The notes beneath the pieces were generated by a model that had not been told where the DNA came from, made no database searches, and saw only the letters and a list, made by a program, of their open reading frames with translations. From Corticium candelabrum (taxonomy: Eukaryota > Porifera > Homoscleromorpha > Homosclerophorida > Plakinidae), in assembly GCF_963422355.1 (NCBI RefSeq), contig NC_085095.1, positions 8,295,186-8,359,185 of the forward strand: 64,000 nt of DNA. The letters run 5' to 3'. Position numbers and translations under genes: made by a program. Positions 48,435 to 59,663 of this stretch are shown in pieces. Each line of letters begins with the position of its first letter. Position 1 is the stretch's first letter.

Positions 48435-49258
48435 CAAACACGTGCTACACAATCCAGTCACAGCAATCTGTACCCAATGCTGCTGCTTTGTCCTCCCCAA
48501 CAGCCAACTTCTCATCCTTCACGTTCTCCACTCCTCGTTGCTGTTGATCTCATCAGCTCCTTGCAGGCGTAGCTCTTGTAAAAAGATTGCCAACCCATTA
48601 GCTTCTATAGCAGTCTTCACCAAAAGTCAGATGAAGAGTACTTGCAGTCCCTCTCTGTTGATATTCAGTGGCATAATGAAGACATACGACATTCTTTCAA
48701 AGAATCAGCCATGCTGGATGATGATCTGTTCCAACAGAAAAGGCAGAAAACAACCATGAAGGAGACTGAAATACCCAGTAGTGGTGAAGACAAGAATCAG
48801 ACAATTGAGACAGTCAAAACAAGTCTCAATGAAGTCATGGTTGACCTAGAAACTGGACTTGCCCCCAACATGACAAATAATGATGGGTATCTGACAGCTG
48901 TTAAAAAGTTTTGCGAAACTACTGGAAATGTTGAGGAAAATCAACACATCCACCGACCAAGCAGCAGCGTTTAGTTTCAGCATTACACACTTTTGGCAGT
49001 CATACAGGGATAACAAAGCACAGGCAAAGAATTTGGGTGCAGCCTACAGCCCTCGGCAGACGAAAACACATGAGAAATTCAAGCTCTGTTCCTGCAAAAG
49101 CTGACTGCCCCAGTGTGTTTAATAGTAGGAGATCAACTCAAACAACTCCTTCTGTCAGTAGGTATGTGATGCCGAAGCGAATACAAAAGATAAAGAGACA
49201 GCACAGTCTGTCCGCCAGTATTCAGCAGAACAGCAAAAATGTTGACAGTTTATTATAA
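48435..49258 (+). CDS. Unrecognised nuclear-type protein region, frames need splicing or repair
   Basis: Three adjoining protein-like stretches. Exon-like 48435-48536 (Ser/Thr-rich, SSPTANFSSFTFSTP) follows a pyrimidine-rich acceptor. 48631-48830 reads DEEYLQSLSVDIQWHNEDIR, then MLDDDLFQQKRQKTTMKE. A third block at about 48898-49090 reads LLKSFAKLLEMLRKINTSTD and SITHFWQSYRDNKAQAKNLG. A last frame (49090-49258) ends in the basic RYVMPKRIQKIKRQHSLS and VDSLL-stop. A 62-bp intron (donor gttgac, 48839 onward) could join blocks two and three; the final change of frame has no convincing intron. I do not recognise the protein. Either a fast-evolving gene with tiny introns, or a pseudogene, is possible. 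Confidence 0.45.
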
Positions 49259-49753
49259 ACTTTATACTTAGAAGCATGTTTACTATAGATATACAATGTA
49301 AGGTATAGATTACGTGTAAGCCCATGCAATGTTCCTGAAGAACTAAAAAGTTAATCTATGTCTACGTGACTATACGTACCGTAGTCTAGCTACTAGTAGT
49401 TTGCATATTTTAATAGATAGCTAGCTGTATTACGTGTACACCAGTTTGAAGAGGTCTCTGGTTGAACAGCTGAAAGTTGGAACAGCTCCTTTTGCGATGC
49501 AAGTGCACTGACGCAGATTTCTGCTGAATTATGAACTAAGAAAAATAAGTTATCACAACGTAAGGTAGACGAAACGTCTAGCCTACCTGCTATAGCTACT
49601 TTGTGCGTATGTGCTTTGATGGCCCCCGAGTTCGAAAATTACGACGCAGCTACCGCTTCAGCAACGTCAATGGTGTGGCGTCGCAAGGTGCGCAGTAGTC
49701 AACGAACGCAAACAACAATACAATCATGTTACGTTCTTTCTGCTAACGTCACG

Positions 49754-49838
49754 TGCAGATTACAGGTATACGGGACGTTTATCCGGGTACTGAAGAAAGT
49801 GGGCCCCAAAAAAAATTCGCCCGGGGAGGGCGAATTTT
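49754..49838 (+). repeat. Fragment shared, inverted, with 41731-41812
   Basis: cacgtgcagattacag, then tacgggacgtttatccgggt and aagaaagtgggcccc match the reverse complement of 41731-41812 almost base for base. It lies in the part encoding TCRLQ...SGPQKNSP in the hAT-like copy. Confidence 0.85.
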
Positions 49839-50570
49839 TTTTGAACACCCTTTCGACTTAGACGCTGGAGCTAACAGTGCGCTGGTAGTACGAGGCTAGC
49901 GGCGCGGCCTTTGATTCTTGGTAGTCAATGGACATGTTGCAACCGTGATTTTGACATAAACGAAGTGCTGCGTTTTTGCGCATCTCTCGAGCAGTAACCT
50001 GCACCGTTTATTCAAAGGGGCCCCCAGTTTTGAACATCGTCTGCTGAACGTTGTTTTCTCTGTGCAAATCGACTTCAAATAGATTGGACGGCAGGTAAAG
50101 TGATTTCTAAATTACTATGAATTGCGATTAAACATTTTTTATTATTTCTAAAGTCTTTTTTGGGTGCATATAGCTATGCACGTTGCCTCGATTGAATTGT
50201 ACGGCAATATTTACGCTATTACATACACTGCATACATCAAATTGTGTACTATTTATTGCAAATCTATTTTCTGTGTGCAATCATATAATGTGCAATTAAT
50301 AATACAATTATATAATACAAATTACTACTACCACAAATTTACTAACAGATAAACATTATCTAGTTGAAATGACAGCATTGATATATTTTAAGCATTACTT
50401 AGTTGGTATAAACACGTACGTAAATAATATATAGACGTTTCAATAATCATGACAAATCAGATGTTGGATATATATGACTTTTACGTACTGACATTATATT
50501 TTGAAATACATATCATGCCATTGGTTGTTATATAATTGGTGACATGAATGACAGTTATATATGTAATTAG

Positions 50571-50572
<2 letters not shown>

Positions 50573-50668
<96 letters not shown>

Positions 50669-50674
50669 GATTGT
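50573..50674. repeat. (GT)n microsatellite
   Basis: GT runs separated by two ttgattgtg interruptions. Confidence 0.95.
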
Positions 50675-51676
50675 GTGTGCGTACTTTACCTACTTGAAGT
50701 ACGAGCAACATAGCTAGAACATAATCAATATTTGGTAAAGATCAAATGGTTGAAATGAAGACGAAGATCGATACTTAGTTTATGCAGCAAATGTTAGGCA
50801 AACTCAACTTTGACATACTAGAATTATTAGTTTGTAGATGGTAATATTTTATTATATGATCTACACAGCTGATCAACTGAAAACTCTTTTTTAGTTAATC
50901 TAGATTATTTAGTTATGTGGTGTTTATTGTTGCTGTCGACGATGTGACAGTGGAAATAATTTAATTGGAAAATTATTGCTGCGGCTAGTCTTTTACAAAC
51001 ATTGATTTATTAAGTGCCTATCTGTTTGTATCAATATGCATGTGTTTTGACTTTATGTGTTGACTTATTTTTTGCAGCGACACTATTAGTTAATTTTCAT
51101 TATCATGCAACAACAGTTTGTAGATGTTATAGATACTAAGAAATAAGTTGAAAATTAATTGAACAGAGTTGTTTGATTATCTGTTTTTGTTTTTGTTTGT
51201 CTGACCATCTATTTATATCTGTTTGTTTGTCTGCTTGTTTGTTTGTTTGTTTGTCTGTTTATCTATTTGTTATTACATATGTTCTTATTGATTGGTTCTA
51301 TAGTTTATATGTATAGGCTAAATAATATGATCTAAACTAATTAGTTAGCTTTATAAATTATTGTATCCTGGGGCAATTCCTTGGTAGTTCTGTATGTTTG
51401 TTCTTTTTTGGATCAAGAACGTACCTTGGGGTATTTTGCTGCAGCAATGGATTTCAGTATACTTTGACACATAATTATGTCATCAAGACTCATGTCACAA
51501 ACAATTGGTTATTCATAATACATAGTAACAAGAGTTGTGATCAACTATGCAGTTTACATTGTGCAAGTTAGTGGTCCAAGTAAGTACGGAATATTTCTTT
51601 TGCATGTCTTCATAACTGTGCTTAATTAATTAACATAATATTATACTGGCAGGTTGAGAGAGTAGTGAACAGTCTA

Positions 51677-54600
51677 TCATCTTCCTGCATTTTGTTGACC
51701 TTTGGAGATACTGTCTTTCAAAGAGTGAGGTCTTTTGATTGAGTTGTTTTTTAGTTGAACTGGTATAAAATACCTGTCATCTTTTTCAGTCTCTTTTTGA
51801 TTTTTAGTAACAGCTGCAGGGGCTCGTCCAGGAGGTGCTGCTGCTTTCCCTCTGTGTATTGATTTTCTTCTTCCAGCTGATTTGGCTTGAATAGGGATCC
51901 TCCTACCTCGCCGCAAAACTCCGTAATTCTTTCGGTTGACACGGCCCCCAAAGCACCAACCGAATTTATGGAAAGCTGTAATCAGACGAGAGTTTGTGGA
52001 TTTGGTGGATAGTTTATTGTATGTTGTAATAAACTTTTCTATGCTTTGCTGGAACATAACATCAGCCCTCAGTTGCTTTTTAATATCTTCGGATATTAAT
52101 TAAGTCAACTACCTGACAGAGTTGGTCTTGTTGCTGTGTTTCTTGTTTTAGAGAGACAGTGGTATCAGAATCATGCTCTTTGTTGCACTGCTTTGTGTCA
52201 TCATCTACACACCATTGTGGCTGTAGATATTCTGATTGCGCATACCAGCCAGTTGAAATGTAGTGCTGCTGCTGCTTCTCCTGCTGCTGTGTTGGTGATG
52301 GTGGTGACTCGCATGATTTCTTTGTTGTGTCAACTGGCTTACTGATTAGCGTATAGAAGGACAAATCTTCTACACATTCCTTGCCATATGCAATGTATGC
52401 CAACTTCCATTTGTCTTCAGGGTTGAGAGCAGGAATGCAGTTTACTGTTGTGCACCCAAAGTGCAACACAACTGCTGCTTGGTGACTACACGGTGACCCA
52501 TCTTGACCTCTTGGGCACGTGCAAACTCCTATTTTTGTGTCAGTGTAATAAGCAACTCTCCTTTCAGTCTTACTTGGCACCAAAAAGCATTCTTTTGCGA
52601 TCTGCTTTATGGTTACTTTAGCATATGCTTTAGCATTTACGCCTTGATATTGAAGAGAAATAAAGCGGTCAACTCGACTGTGGGCTAGACTGAGCAGTTT
52701 ACTCTGGTAGTACCGTTCCATTATTTCAGTTATGAAATAGAATATCTGTACCAAGTTGTATGCTTTCACTCGACTGAAAATGAGCTCTTTCAGGATCCTC
52801 ATTCCAGCTTCTGCATAGTTGTTAGTATGATTTCCTTTAATAAGAATCGTTCTACGATAGCAGTGCGCCCATTCTCTTCGTCTACCCCACAGTGACTGCA
52901 TGTGACTATAAAACGTAGGATATTTATTTACTTTAGGGCTTTGAAGGAAACTGTTGTAGTGTTTCTGTAGCTCAGTTTCTGTATTAGTGTAAACTAATTT
53001 CTTGACTTTTTCAATAAGGATGGTACAATCATTTTTAAAAATGTGGTCTTTACTATCATATAGCCAGCTCCACCTGCGTTGAAGAAAATGAAATGTACAT
53101 AGAAGGAGATTTGCTGTTGGCCAGAAATTGTGAAGAGCTTCTCGCTCTGTATGGCTGTCATCGGTCATAACAATAGTGAGACTATGTTTCACTCCTTTGC
53201 CATTGAATGCCTCCTCAGGCAAAACTTCTCCTAACAACTCCAGTCCACGATTTATGGTTGTCGCCTGCTCATCTGAAGTGACAATCACACCTAGAGGGAT
53301 ACCAGAAGTAGGTGTGCTAGTTGACATAATGAATACAGATGAATTATAGCGATCTAGTGAGGAAGTTGCATCAATAAACACCATTTCTCTGGCTTGTTTG
53401 ATGTTGTTGTGGGCTCTGGACATAAGTGATGTACAGATTGCTAGAACCATTGGCTGATGTTTCTGCTTTCTTTTACACAACTTGACTTTTTTTCTTGGTG
53501 GTGGTGAGATGTCGTCATCACTGTTAGAAGATGTGCCACTTTTTGCTTTGTTCAAGCATGGATTTTCATAGACCTGAAGTTTGGCTGTTCCACCTTGTTG
53601 TTAGTTGTTTTCATTGTAGATATCCATTTCACTTTGAAGCTGAAAAAACATGTCTGGCCCATTCTCTTTACCCATTTCCATCTTTCTCCATTGCTCATGC
53701 AATCTGCTGTAGTCCTGTACTGATGGATTTATGGCCCTGTCTGCTAGTACACGTTGAACATCTTGCTCGTTTTCAGCACAGGAAATCATCAGGTTGGTTT
53801 CATGGGCGTGCCGAGCTGATGCTGCACTATGCCCCTTAGAGAAAAGAGTGAAAATTTCCTGCTTTGTGGCATCATCTACAAATCGAAAACTCAACGCATG
53901 CGCTGAGTGTACAGGATGGTTGTGAATAAAATTCAACTTCAAGATTGTCATGTGTGACATGACGTTTTTATCTGCTGTACAAACTTGCTTATTGGTAGGT
54001 TTCATGATGGTTAAAGTCAACTTTGAAGGACATTCTGTTTTTTTGCTTCTCATTCCTGCAATGAGAGATCTTCTCAGTCCTTTTCTCTCAACTCGAAGAT
54101 GTGCCTATTTTTGCTTGTGACTTAATGATTTTCTGTGATGCTGACAATGCATGTGGAATTTTGCCACAAGGCGTTTGAAAGCAATCTTCTTTGTTCTTGT
54201 TGTTTTGTATGTGCACTTGCTGTGACACATGAATTGTTTTAGCCATTGCTCTGCATCGGCTTTAGTCGCTAAATTAATTCGTAGAGTGGCAGAAAACTGG
54301 AGACTATCAAGACAGTGTTGCTCAGATACTTTGAATTCGTCTATCACATATGTGTATTTATTGGATTGTGGTACAACAGCTCTCAATTGTTCTGGGCAAT
54401 CATTTCTGTTTAGGACAGAATAGCAATTTCTATTGCCGGAGGAGACTCTTTCCACAGTGTTGTTTTCAAAATCCGAATCTAAATCTGTGCTTAGATTTGA
54501 CTGGCAGATTGGAATGAGCGATTGTTTGATTGTGGATTGACATTCATTGTTTTTGGACTCCGTTATGGGTGCCAAGTCAGTGCTGTTGGTTATTTCTACA

Positions 54601-54710
54601 TGTGTTGATATGGATTCATTGGAGTCAGCTGCTGTCTTTGACTTGCACACGTCTGTTAGTTCTGACTGAATCCGACAAGGAATCTGGGGAATGTCAGACT
54701 GTAGTAACAA
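51677..54710 (-). pseudogene. MULE-like transposase with SWIM zinc finger, stopped by nonsense codons
   Basis: One frame runs from ~54710 to 52080 with two in-frame stops (TAG 54105-54107, TAA 53601-53603). An N-terminal DNA-binding region (KLNFIHNHPVHSAHALSF) resembles FAR1/FLYWCH-type fingers. The core shows a DDE pattern: VFIDATSSLD, SLTIVMTDDSHTEREAL, CTFHFLQRRW and NHTNNYAEAGMRILKE. A SWIM zinc finger follows (VCTCPRGQDGSPCSHQ). A further block (SEDIKKQLRADVMFQQSIEK to GVLRRGRRIPIQAKS, 52077-51677) lies in another frame, so a frameshift sits near 52080. MULE transposases excise and reinsert DNA between terminal inverted repeats; I could not locate these. The few lesions suggest recent inactivation. 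Confidence 0.88.
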
Positions 54711-54807
54711 GCCAATAAAGTACGAGTACTTACTAACTGTACAAACTGTTCTAGATATATCATTCAGGTTTTCTAAGTGGTTCTATAAATAGAATGTTTG
54801 AGTTTCT

Positions 54808-55210
54808 TAAGGCCTGTCCACACTGGCAACTGGATCGCGATCCGATCGCGATCCAACCGCAACGCTGTCCACACTTGCAACTCGATCGCGATAGGATCGC
54901 GATCGGATCGCGATCCGTCCGATCCACATCGCGAGGTGGATTCGATCGCGATCCGATCGCGATCGGTTGAATCCAATTAGAAATAGTGGGCGTTACCTTC
55001 ACGTACGCTACGCGTGTAGTCGGAACATCTAGCACTCCTCACCCGTCTTTGTTCTCGCTCACCTTACGTCGCTGTATCAACGCTTTCTACAAGCAAAGAA
55101 ACCACACATACACATCGGTCATCAGTCACGTGATAGCGAAATGAGGCGGAGGTATCGTTTTCAAAGTGCAGTGTGGACGCTCGCTATCCCGATCCGATCG
55201 CGATCCATTC
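54808..55210. repeat. GATCGCGATC palindrome cluster, MITE-like
   Basis: A ggcctgtccacactggcaac end is followed by at least six gatcgcgat cores in 54834-54965, one more at 55197-55205, and a repeat of gtccacacttgcaact at 54868. Near the right end gtgtggacgctcgct is inverted relative to the left. It is CpG-dense amid AT-rich flanks and non-coding. Confidence 0.75.
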
Positions 55211-55624
55211 TGGTCTAGTATCAGTAGTAAGCTGTTGACTGTTAATTTAATTAATTAATGGATATATAAATTAACAATCATGTACCTGACTGAAGTCCAT
55301 GTCTCTTCTGTGAACCACGCAATAGGCATACTGAATAGATAAAATTAAATTGTGACTAGTTTAAAACAAGTCAGACCAAGTAGCTTGTAATACCTGGAGA
55401 AGAAACACCCCCCAGTCATTACCGTTCTGCTGTTGAGGTATTTCCTGTATTAGCGTAAGTCATAAAGAAAGTATGAATAACAGAATAATGTCTTTGTGTA
55501 TATTGCATTTATTTATAGATTACAATGGTAATCATGCTACATAACAACACTAACTAATGTCAGTTGTTTGCACACCGTGGTCTTTTAACTGTTTATTGGA
55601 TTTAATGATGAACACACATATATG

Positions 55625-55627
<3 letters not shown>

Positions 55628-55671
<44 letters not shown>
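55628..55671. repeat. (CA)n microsatellite
   Basis: A CA run of ~22 units. Confidence 0.95.
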
Positions 55672-55672
<1 letters not shown>

Positions 55673-55734
55673 TTCACAATACACTAACTGCATTCACGAC
55701 ATTGCATCTCAAAAAAGGACTCTTTATATTAGGT

Positions 55735-56090
55735 GCGTGTTTATATTAGTAGTGAACATCACTACTATTTGTCATAAATTAACATCGATTTGTGTCACCA
55801 TTTCTGTGATGTCCGACAATCGGTGACATATTTCTAGTTGAGATAACAACACGATTACTCCACAATGCTACGGTTGTTTACAAAGATTGATACAGTTACG
55901 CAATCTCCTTTAGTAGGACAACAAATTGAGTGTTAATATTAGTAGTGAACATCACTATTATTTGTCATAAATTAACATCGATTTGTGTCACCATTTCTGT
56001 GATGTCCGACAAGCAGTGGCATATTTCTAGTTGAAATTACAACGCGATTGCTCTACAATACGACAGTTGTTTACAAAGATTTGATATTAA
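55735..56090. repeat. Tandem ~190-bp direct repeat upstream of the nuclease/kinase-like gene
   Basis: The block attagtagtgaacatcact through ttctgtgatgtccgacaa and tatttctagtt, then ttgtttacaaagatt, occurs at 55746 onward and again at ~55938 onward. Partial copies recur downstream of the gene at ~57440-57560 and ~57596-57680. Confidence 0.88.
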
Positions 56091-56147
56091 CCCGCCACTT
56101 CTTAACCACATCCGGGCCCTATTTGCACTACAAGTAGGTTGAACAAG

Positions 56148-57359
56148 ATGGCTGTTTCACTTTGCAGGGAGACTAGCCCCAACCTACGCGAAGAGGGTTG
56201 GCTGCACCGGAATTTACCCAAGTCCGCGCTTGTGTTGATTGAGAAAGCCATGAATGCAGTACCAGTATCTCAAACCGAAAAGATGGCGGACTCCGCTAGA
56301 AAGTTTACTCATATCTGTTTACACCGTGCTGTTGAAGAGCAGTTTCTTACAGATGGCCTGACGACTATGCTGGAAGGATTGGGTTCTGACTTCGTGGTAT
56401 CGAGAGAAATCCAAACGGGCAGCGGAAGAGCAGATATTGTAGTTCGTGTAAGAAATACAAATAGAATCGTCGTAATTGCCAAAGTGAAAAGTGCAATTAC
56501 TTTGAAAGTACCGCTTGCACAAACCATGCAATATTTCTGCCAATTCAAGGAGGGTTGTTCAATGGAGAGTTTCTCCAGCCTTGTTGTTACACTTAAACCA
56601 CCACATATAGTGGTCTATGGAGCTGTCAGTGTGGGTCAATCCAGTGACCAGGTGTTGTTCAGTGTACTGGAGAATGTGTATATAACTATGGAAAGTCATG
56701 TTATTGACAAGCTTGCTCAGGTGTTCGGAAGAATTGAAGCAGTTGCGACAGAGCTGGCTACGAGTTCAGCAAGCATGAGGGAAGTACAGGTGACCTCTGA
56801 CCTAGTACTAAAAAATATTGCAACGCATGAAACATGCAAACGGAAACTCACAGTTTTTACAGCTACATACCAAGGAAGACAAGTTCTACTAAAGCTGTCT
56901 GAGACTGGTTATGGTGAAGAGGTGCATAGATGTATGCATAAGCTGAAGTTTGCTCCTGAACTCATCTACTGTCAAGAAACGAAGGATTTGACTGTTGTTG
57001 TCATGGAGCTGGTTCCTAATGCTAAGAATCTGGAAGAGTATCTTAAAATAACTCATGGCCAAGGTCATGACTATGGCTGAATTAAGAACGAGCTGCAGAA
57101 GATTGGCCAAACACTGTCTGATAAAAGATTTGTACATGGAGACTTGAGGGCGCCAAATTTTCTGATTGTGCAGGATTTTATGGAGAAGCCTGAGGCTGTC
57201 TGCCTAGTTGATTATGACTGGGCTGAAAAGAATGGTACAAGAAGTTATCCATTAGACTTGAATGAGCGAGTTTATGGAGGAAATATACGTGGAGGTGGAC
57301 CAATGATACTACAGCACGACAAGATACTACTCCAACGATTGCTGGACTCTATTGGCTAG
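56148..57359 (+). pseudogene. Intronless PD-(D/E)XK-like nuclease + protein-kinase-like fusion, internal stop
   Basis: Starts at ATG 56148. Residues ~88-115 resemble a PD-(D/E)XK nuclease core (GRADIVV, then VVIAKVK), but the position expected to be acidic before the terminal Lys is itself Lys (K112). A kinase-like domain follows: N-lobe VLLKLSETGYGEE, hinge VVVMELVP, then catalytic-loop HGDLRAPN (57135-57158) and metal-site VDYDWAEKNG (57204-57233). An in-frame TGA (57078-57080) separates the lobes. The layout resembles nuclease-kinase fusions described among Crinkler-type eukaryotic effectors, but this is by motif only. The absence of introns and the repeats on both sides suggest a mobile or recently arrived gene. 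The stop and the altered nuclease residue argue against an intact product. Confidence 0.7.
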
Positions 57360-57905
57360 GGTAAGTTAATTTGCGCATGATGATTGAGAATGTTTTCTGT
57401 GTAATTGCTGGTCTAGTGCACGTATTTATCTAGTGTTGAAGCATTTGGAAATAAATTAACATACATTTGTATCACAATTTCTGTAATGTCCACAATCGGT
57501 GGCATATTTCTAGTTATAATTACAACACGATTACTCCACAATATTACAGTTGTTCAGAAATATTTATGCAGTTCCCTAGTTCCCTTTGGATGGGCGTTAA
57601 TATCAATAGTGTACATCAATTAACATAGATTTGTATCACAATTTCTGTGATGTCCGACAAGCGGTGACATATTTCTAGTAACAAGATCATGATGTTTAAA
57701 ATCTACGAGTTCAGCAAGCATGAGGAAAGTACAAGTGACCTCTGACCTACTCTAGTAGTCAATAATAACGCAATCTCTTTTAATAAGACGACAAGGTGAG
57801 TGTTAAAGTGGCACAGTCCAGATTTATGCGCATGTTCGTGAAACTGCTTGCTCGCGCGGATTGCTTTTGCCTCGCTTTGGATTCTGCGCATAGCTAGATC
57901 AAAAC
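57360..57905. repeat. Downstream repeats, including a scrap of the preceding gene
   Basis: Partial copies of the 190-bp repeat (57440-57560, 57596-57680). At ~57706-57756 gagttcagcaagcatgagg and gtgacctctgacctac repeat a piece of the nuclease/kinase gene (56760-56808), so part of the gene was duplicated with its flank. Confidence 0.8.
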
Positions 57906-58691
57906 ATGGCGTTCCCGACAGATGAGATGATGTTGTCAGGTGAAACTGATGATGAAGAAACGTTAAAAAATCTAGTTGAGCCAGTAAGTTTTTGTTGGAC
58001 TCCATATTTTGATTGGTATACACAACGTGATCGGTGTGATAGGAGAGTGTGAGATGCAGTTGCAGAAAGAAGTGCGCTAGAGTGAGACGTGATGGACGAG
58101 GCTGCGAGTGCAAAAGCGGCAGGTGCGCACTGTGTGAGTGTATGTTCTTGCAGACCTGAGATATGCAAAAATCGCGGAGAGGTGCGCGCTACAGAGCTTC
58201 GTCTGTTATTCTTGACTAGTACCACATAGTCTGCACATCTAGAGTTGTCGAGGAGATGACAGTCATGCAGGTGTATTAGTTGGTTCTCCCAGAGAAGTGG
58301 CTCCTTCTGCTGATGAAATTGAGGTTGTCATATTTCTTTTTTATATATACCTAATGGTGCAACTACAGTACAACCAAGGTATCTTCCATTGCATGTCTTG
58401 TAGGGATCTGTTAGCAATCTCAGCATTAGACAGCTTCAAAATGTTGTGAGCTCCTTCATTTGTAATTCAAGAAAGTCGTTGCAACTTGCTGAGGTCTACG
58501 CTAATGTTCGTGCAGAGAGAGGTGACGGAGACCATCCTTTTGCATCACCAATAAATCCAGAGACTTTGCCATGGTGCATTTGTGGCCGATGTGTTAACAT
58601 GGATCAGCTTAGAGAGAACGTGTGTTGTCGAAAGAGAGTTTGCTGTACAACTGAAGAATATTTCAGGGCAACAACTCTTAGGGTTGGTTAG
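57906..58691 (+). pseudogene. P2X7-type intracellular-domain protein, truncated by telomeric repeats
   Basis: Three exons join in phase: 57906-57983 (MAFPTDEMMLSGETDDEE), 58243-58323 (SCRGDDSHAGVLVGSP) and 58404 onward. The last contains the Cys-rich signature PWCICGRCVNMDQ, ENVCCRKRVCCTT, typical of the zinc-binding P2X7 C-terminal (ballast) domain, which also occurs as stand-alone proteins in invertebrates. Coding stops making sense at ~58677, where ctcttagggtt passes into TTAGGG repeats and a TAG stop comes at 58689. The usual domain continues well past this point, so the 3' part is missing. There is no membrane segment, so this is not a channel. Confidence 0.75.
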
Positions 58692-58955
58692 GGTTAGGGT
58701 TAGGGTTAGGATTAAGGTTAGAATCAGAGTTAGGGTTAGGGTCAGGGTTAGGGTTAGGGTCAAGGTTAGGGTCAGGGTTAGGGTTAGGGTCAGGGTTAGG
58801 GTCAGGGTTAGGGTTAGGGTCAGGGTTAGGGTTAGGGTCAAAGTGAGGGTCAGGGTCAGGGTTAGGGTCAGGGTCAGGGTCAGGGTCAGGGTTAGGGTCA
58901 GGGTCAGGGTCAGGGTCAGGGTCAGGGTTAGAGTCAGAGTTAGGGTTAGGCCGTT
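58677..58955 (+). repeat. Interstitial degenerate telomeric array (TTAGGG with TCAGGG variants)
   Basis: About 45 hexamers mixing gttagg and gtcagg with occasional gtcaaa or gtgagg. G-rich strand on +, the same orientation as the terminal array. Confidence 0.97.
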
Positions 58956-59374
58956 AGGGTTTCCCCAGCCGGGCCGACCCCTTCCCCACCAGTGGATTTG
59001 CAAGCGATACGACCAGAATGCCTTCGAGATGACACAAGTCGCGTGAGCGTGGGAGACCTCGATTCCAATCCTTTTAGTATGGCGCCCGACGGTAGATTCA
59101 CTCTGTCTGCTTCCGTTGAGAATGACGTCACATATTGTGGTTCCCGTGTGTTTGGCTCACAAGGCCGTGTCGTGTCGGTACGTGTCGATCGGACTGTGGT
59201 CGATCCGTACGTTACCTTAGGAGCGTGGAGTCTGCGCCGTTATCGCGTCAGACCGTCCCGTTCCCTTTTTTGGTTCCAGATCGTTGCTTACTTGGTGTAA
59301 CGGACTCTCTGTGGGTCGTGTAGTACATCGTGTTTTTTACATTGTGTTGTCGTGTCTGTCTGGGTTTTTGTGTC

Positions 59375-59406
<32 letters not shown>

Positions 59407-59663
59407 TGTGTGCACGCGCTAGTATGTAGGTTTATTAAGTCATCTCTATGTTAAATCAACATTCGTAATCAGTGTCTTATAGTGTCGGGTTGTTAGAATA
59501 AGCGGGCGCAGCCGACGGCGGGAGACCGAGGCGAGCTCTGTCGATACAGGTCTTGTGGGCTTCCCCCTTATCGCGTGGTCGGGTGTAGTCGTTACCTATT
59601 TCCACGGAAAGCATCCTAATGTCCGGTACTCTACGGTCAGTGCGGGTTCTCGGCGATTTTAGG
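58926..59663. repeat. Subtelomeric segment, copy 1 (~735 bp)
   Basis: Runs from gagtcagagttagggttagg, through ccgttagggtttccccagcc, to tgcgggttctcggcgatttt. It is over 90% identical by eye to 62113-62843. Contains a small GT tract (59373-59405). CpG-rich, with no gene; open frames across it are not credible. Confidence 0.95.

Larger units (their letters stand above)
49259..51676. other. Intergenic, AT-rich, with transposon scrap and GT tracts
   Basis: Contains a fragment shared with the hAT-like element (49754-49838), a GT tract (50573-50674) with tgattg interruptions, and TTTG/TGTC low complexity (51180-51275). No supported gene. Confidence 0.5.
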
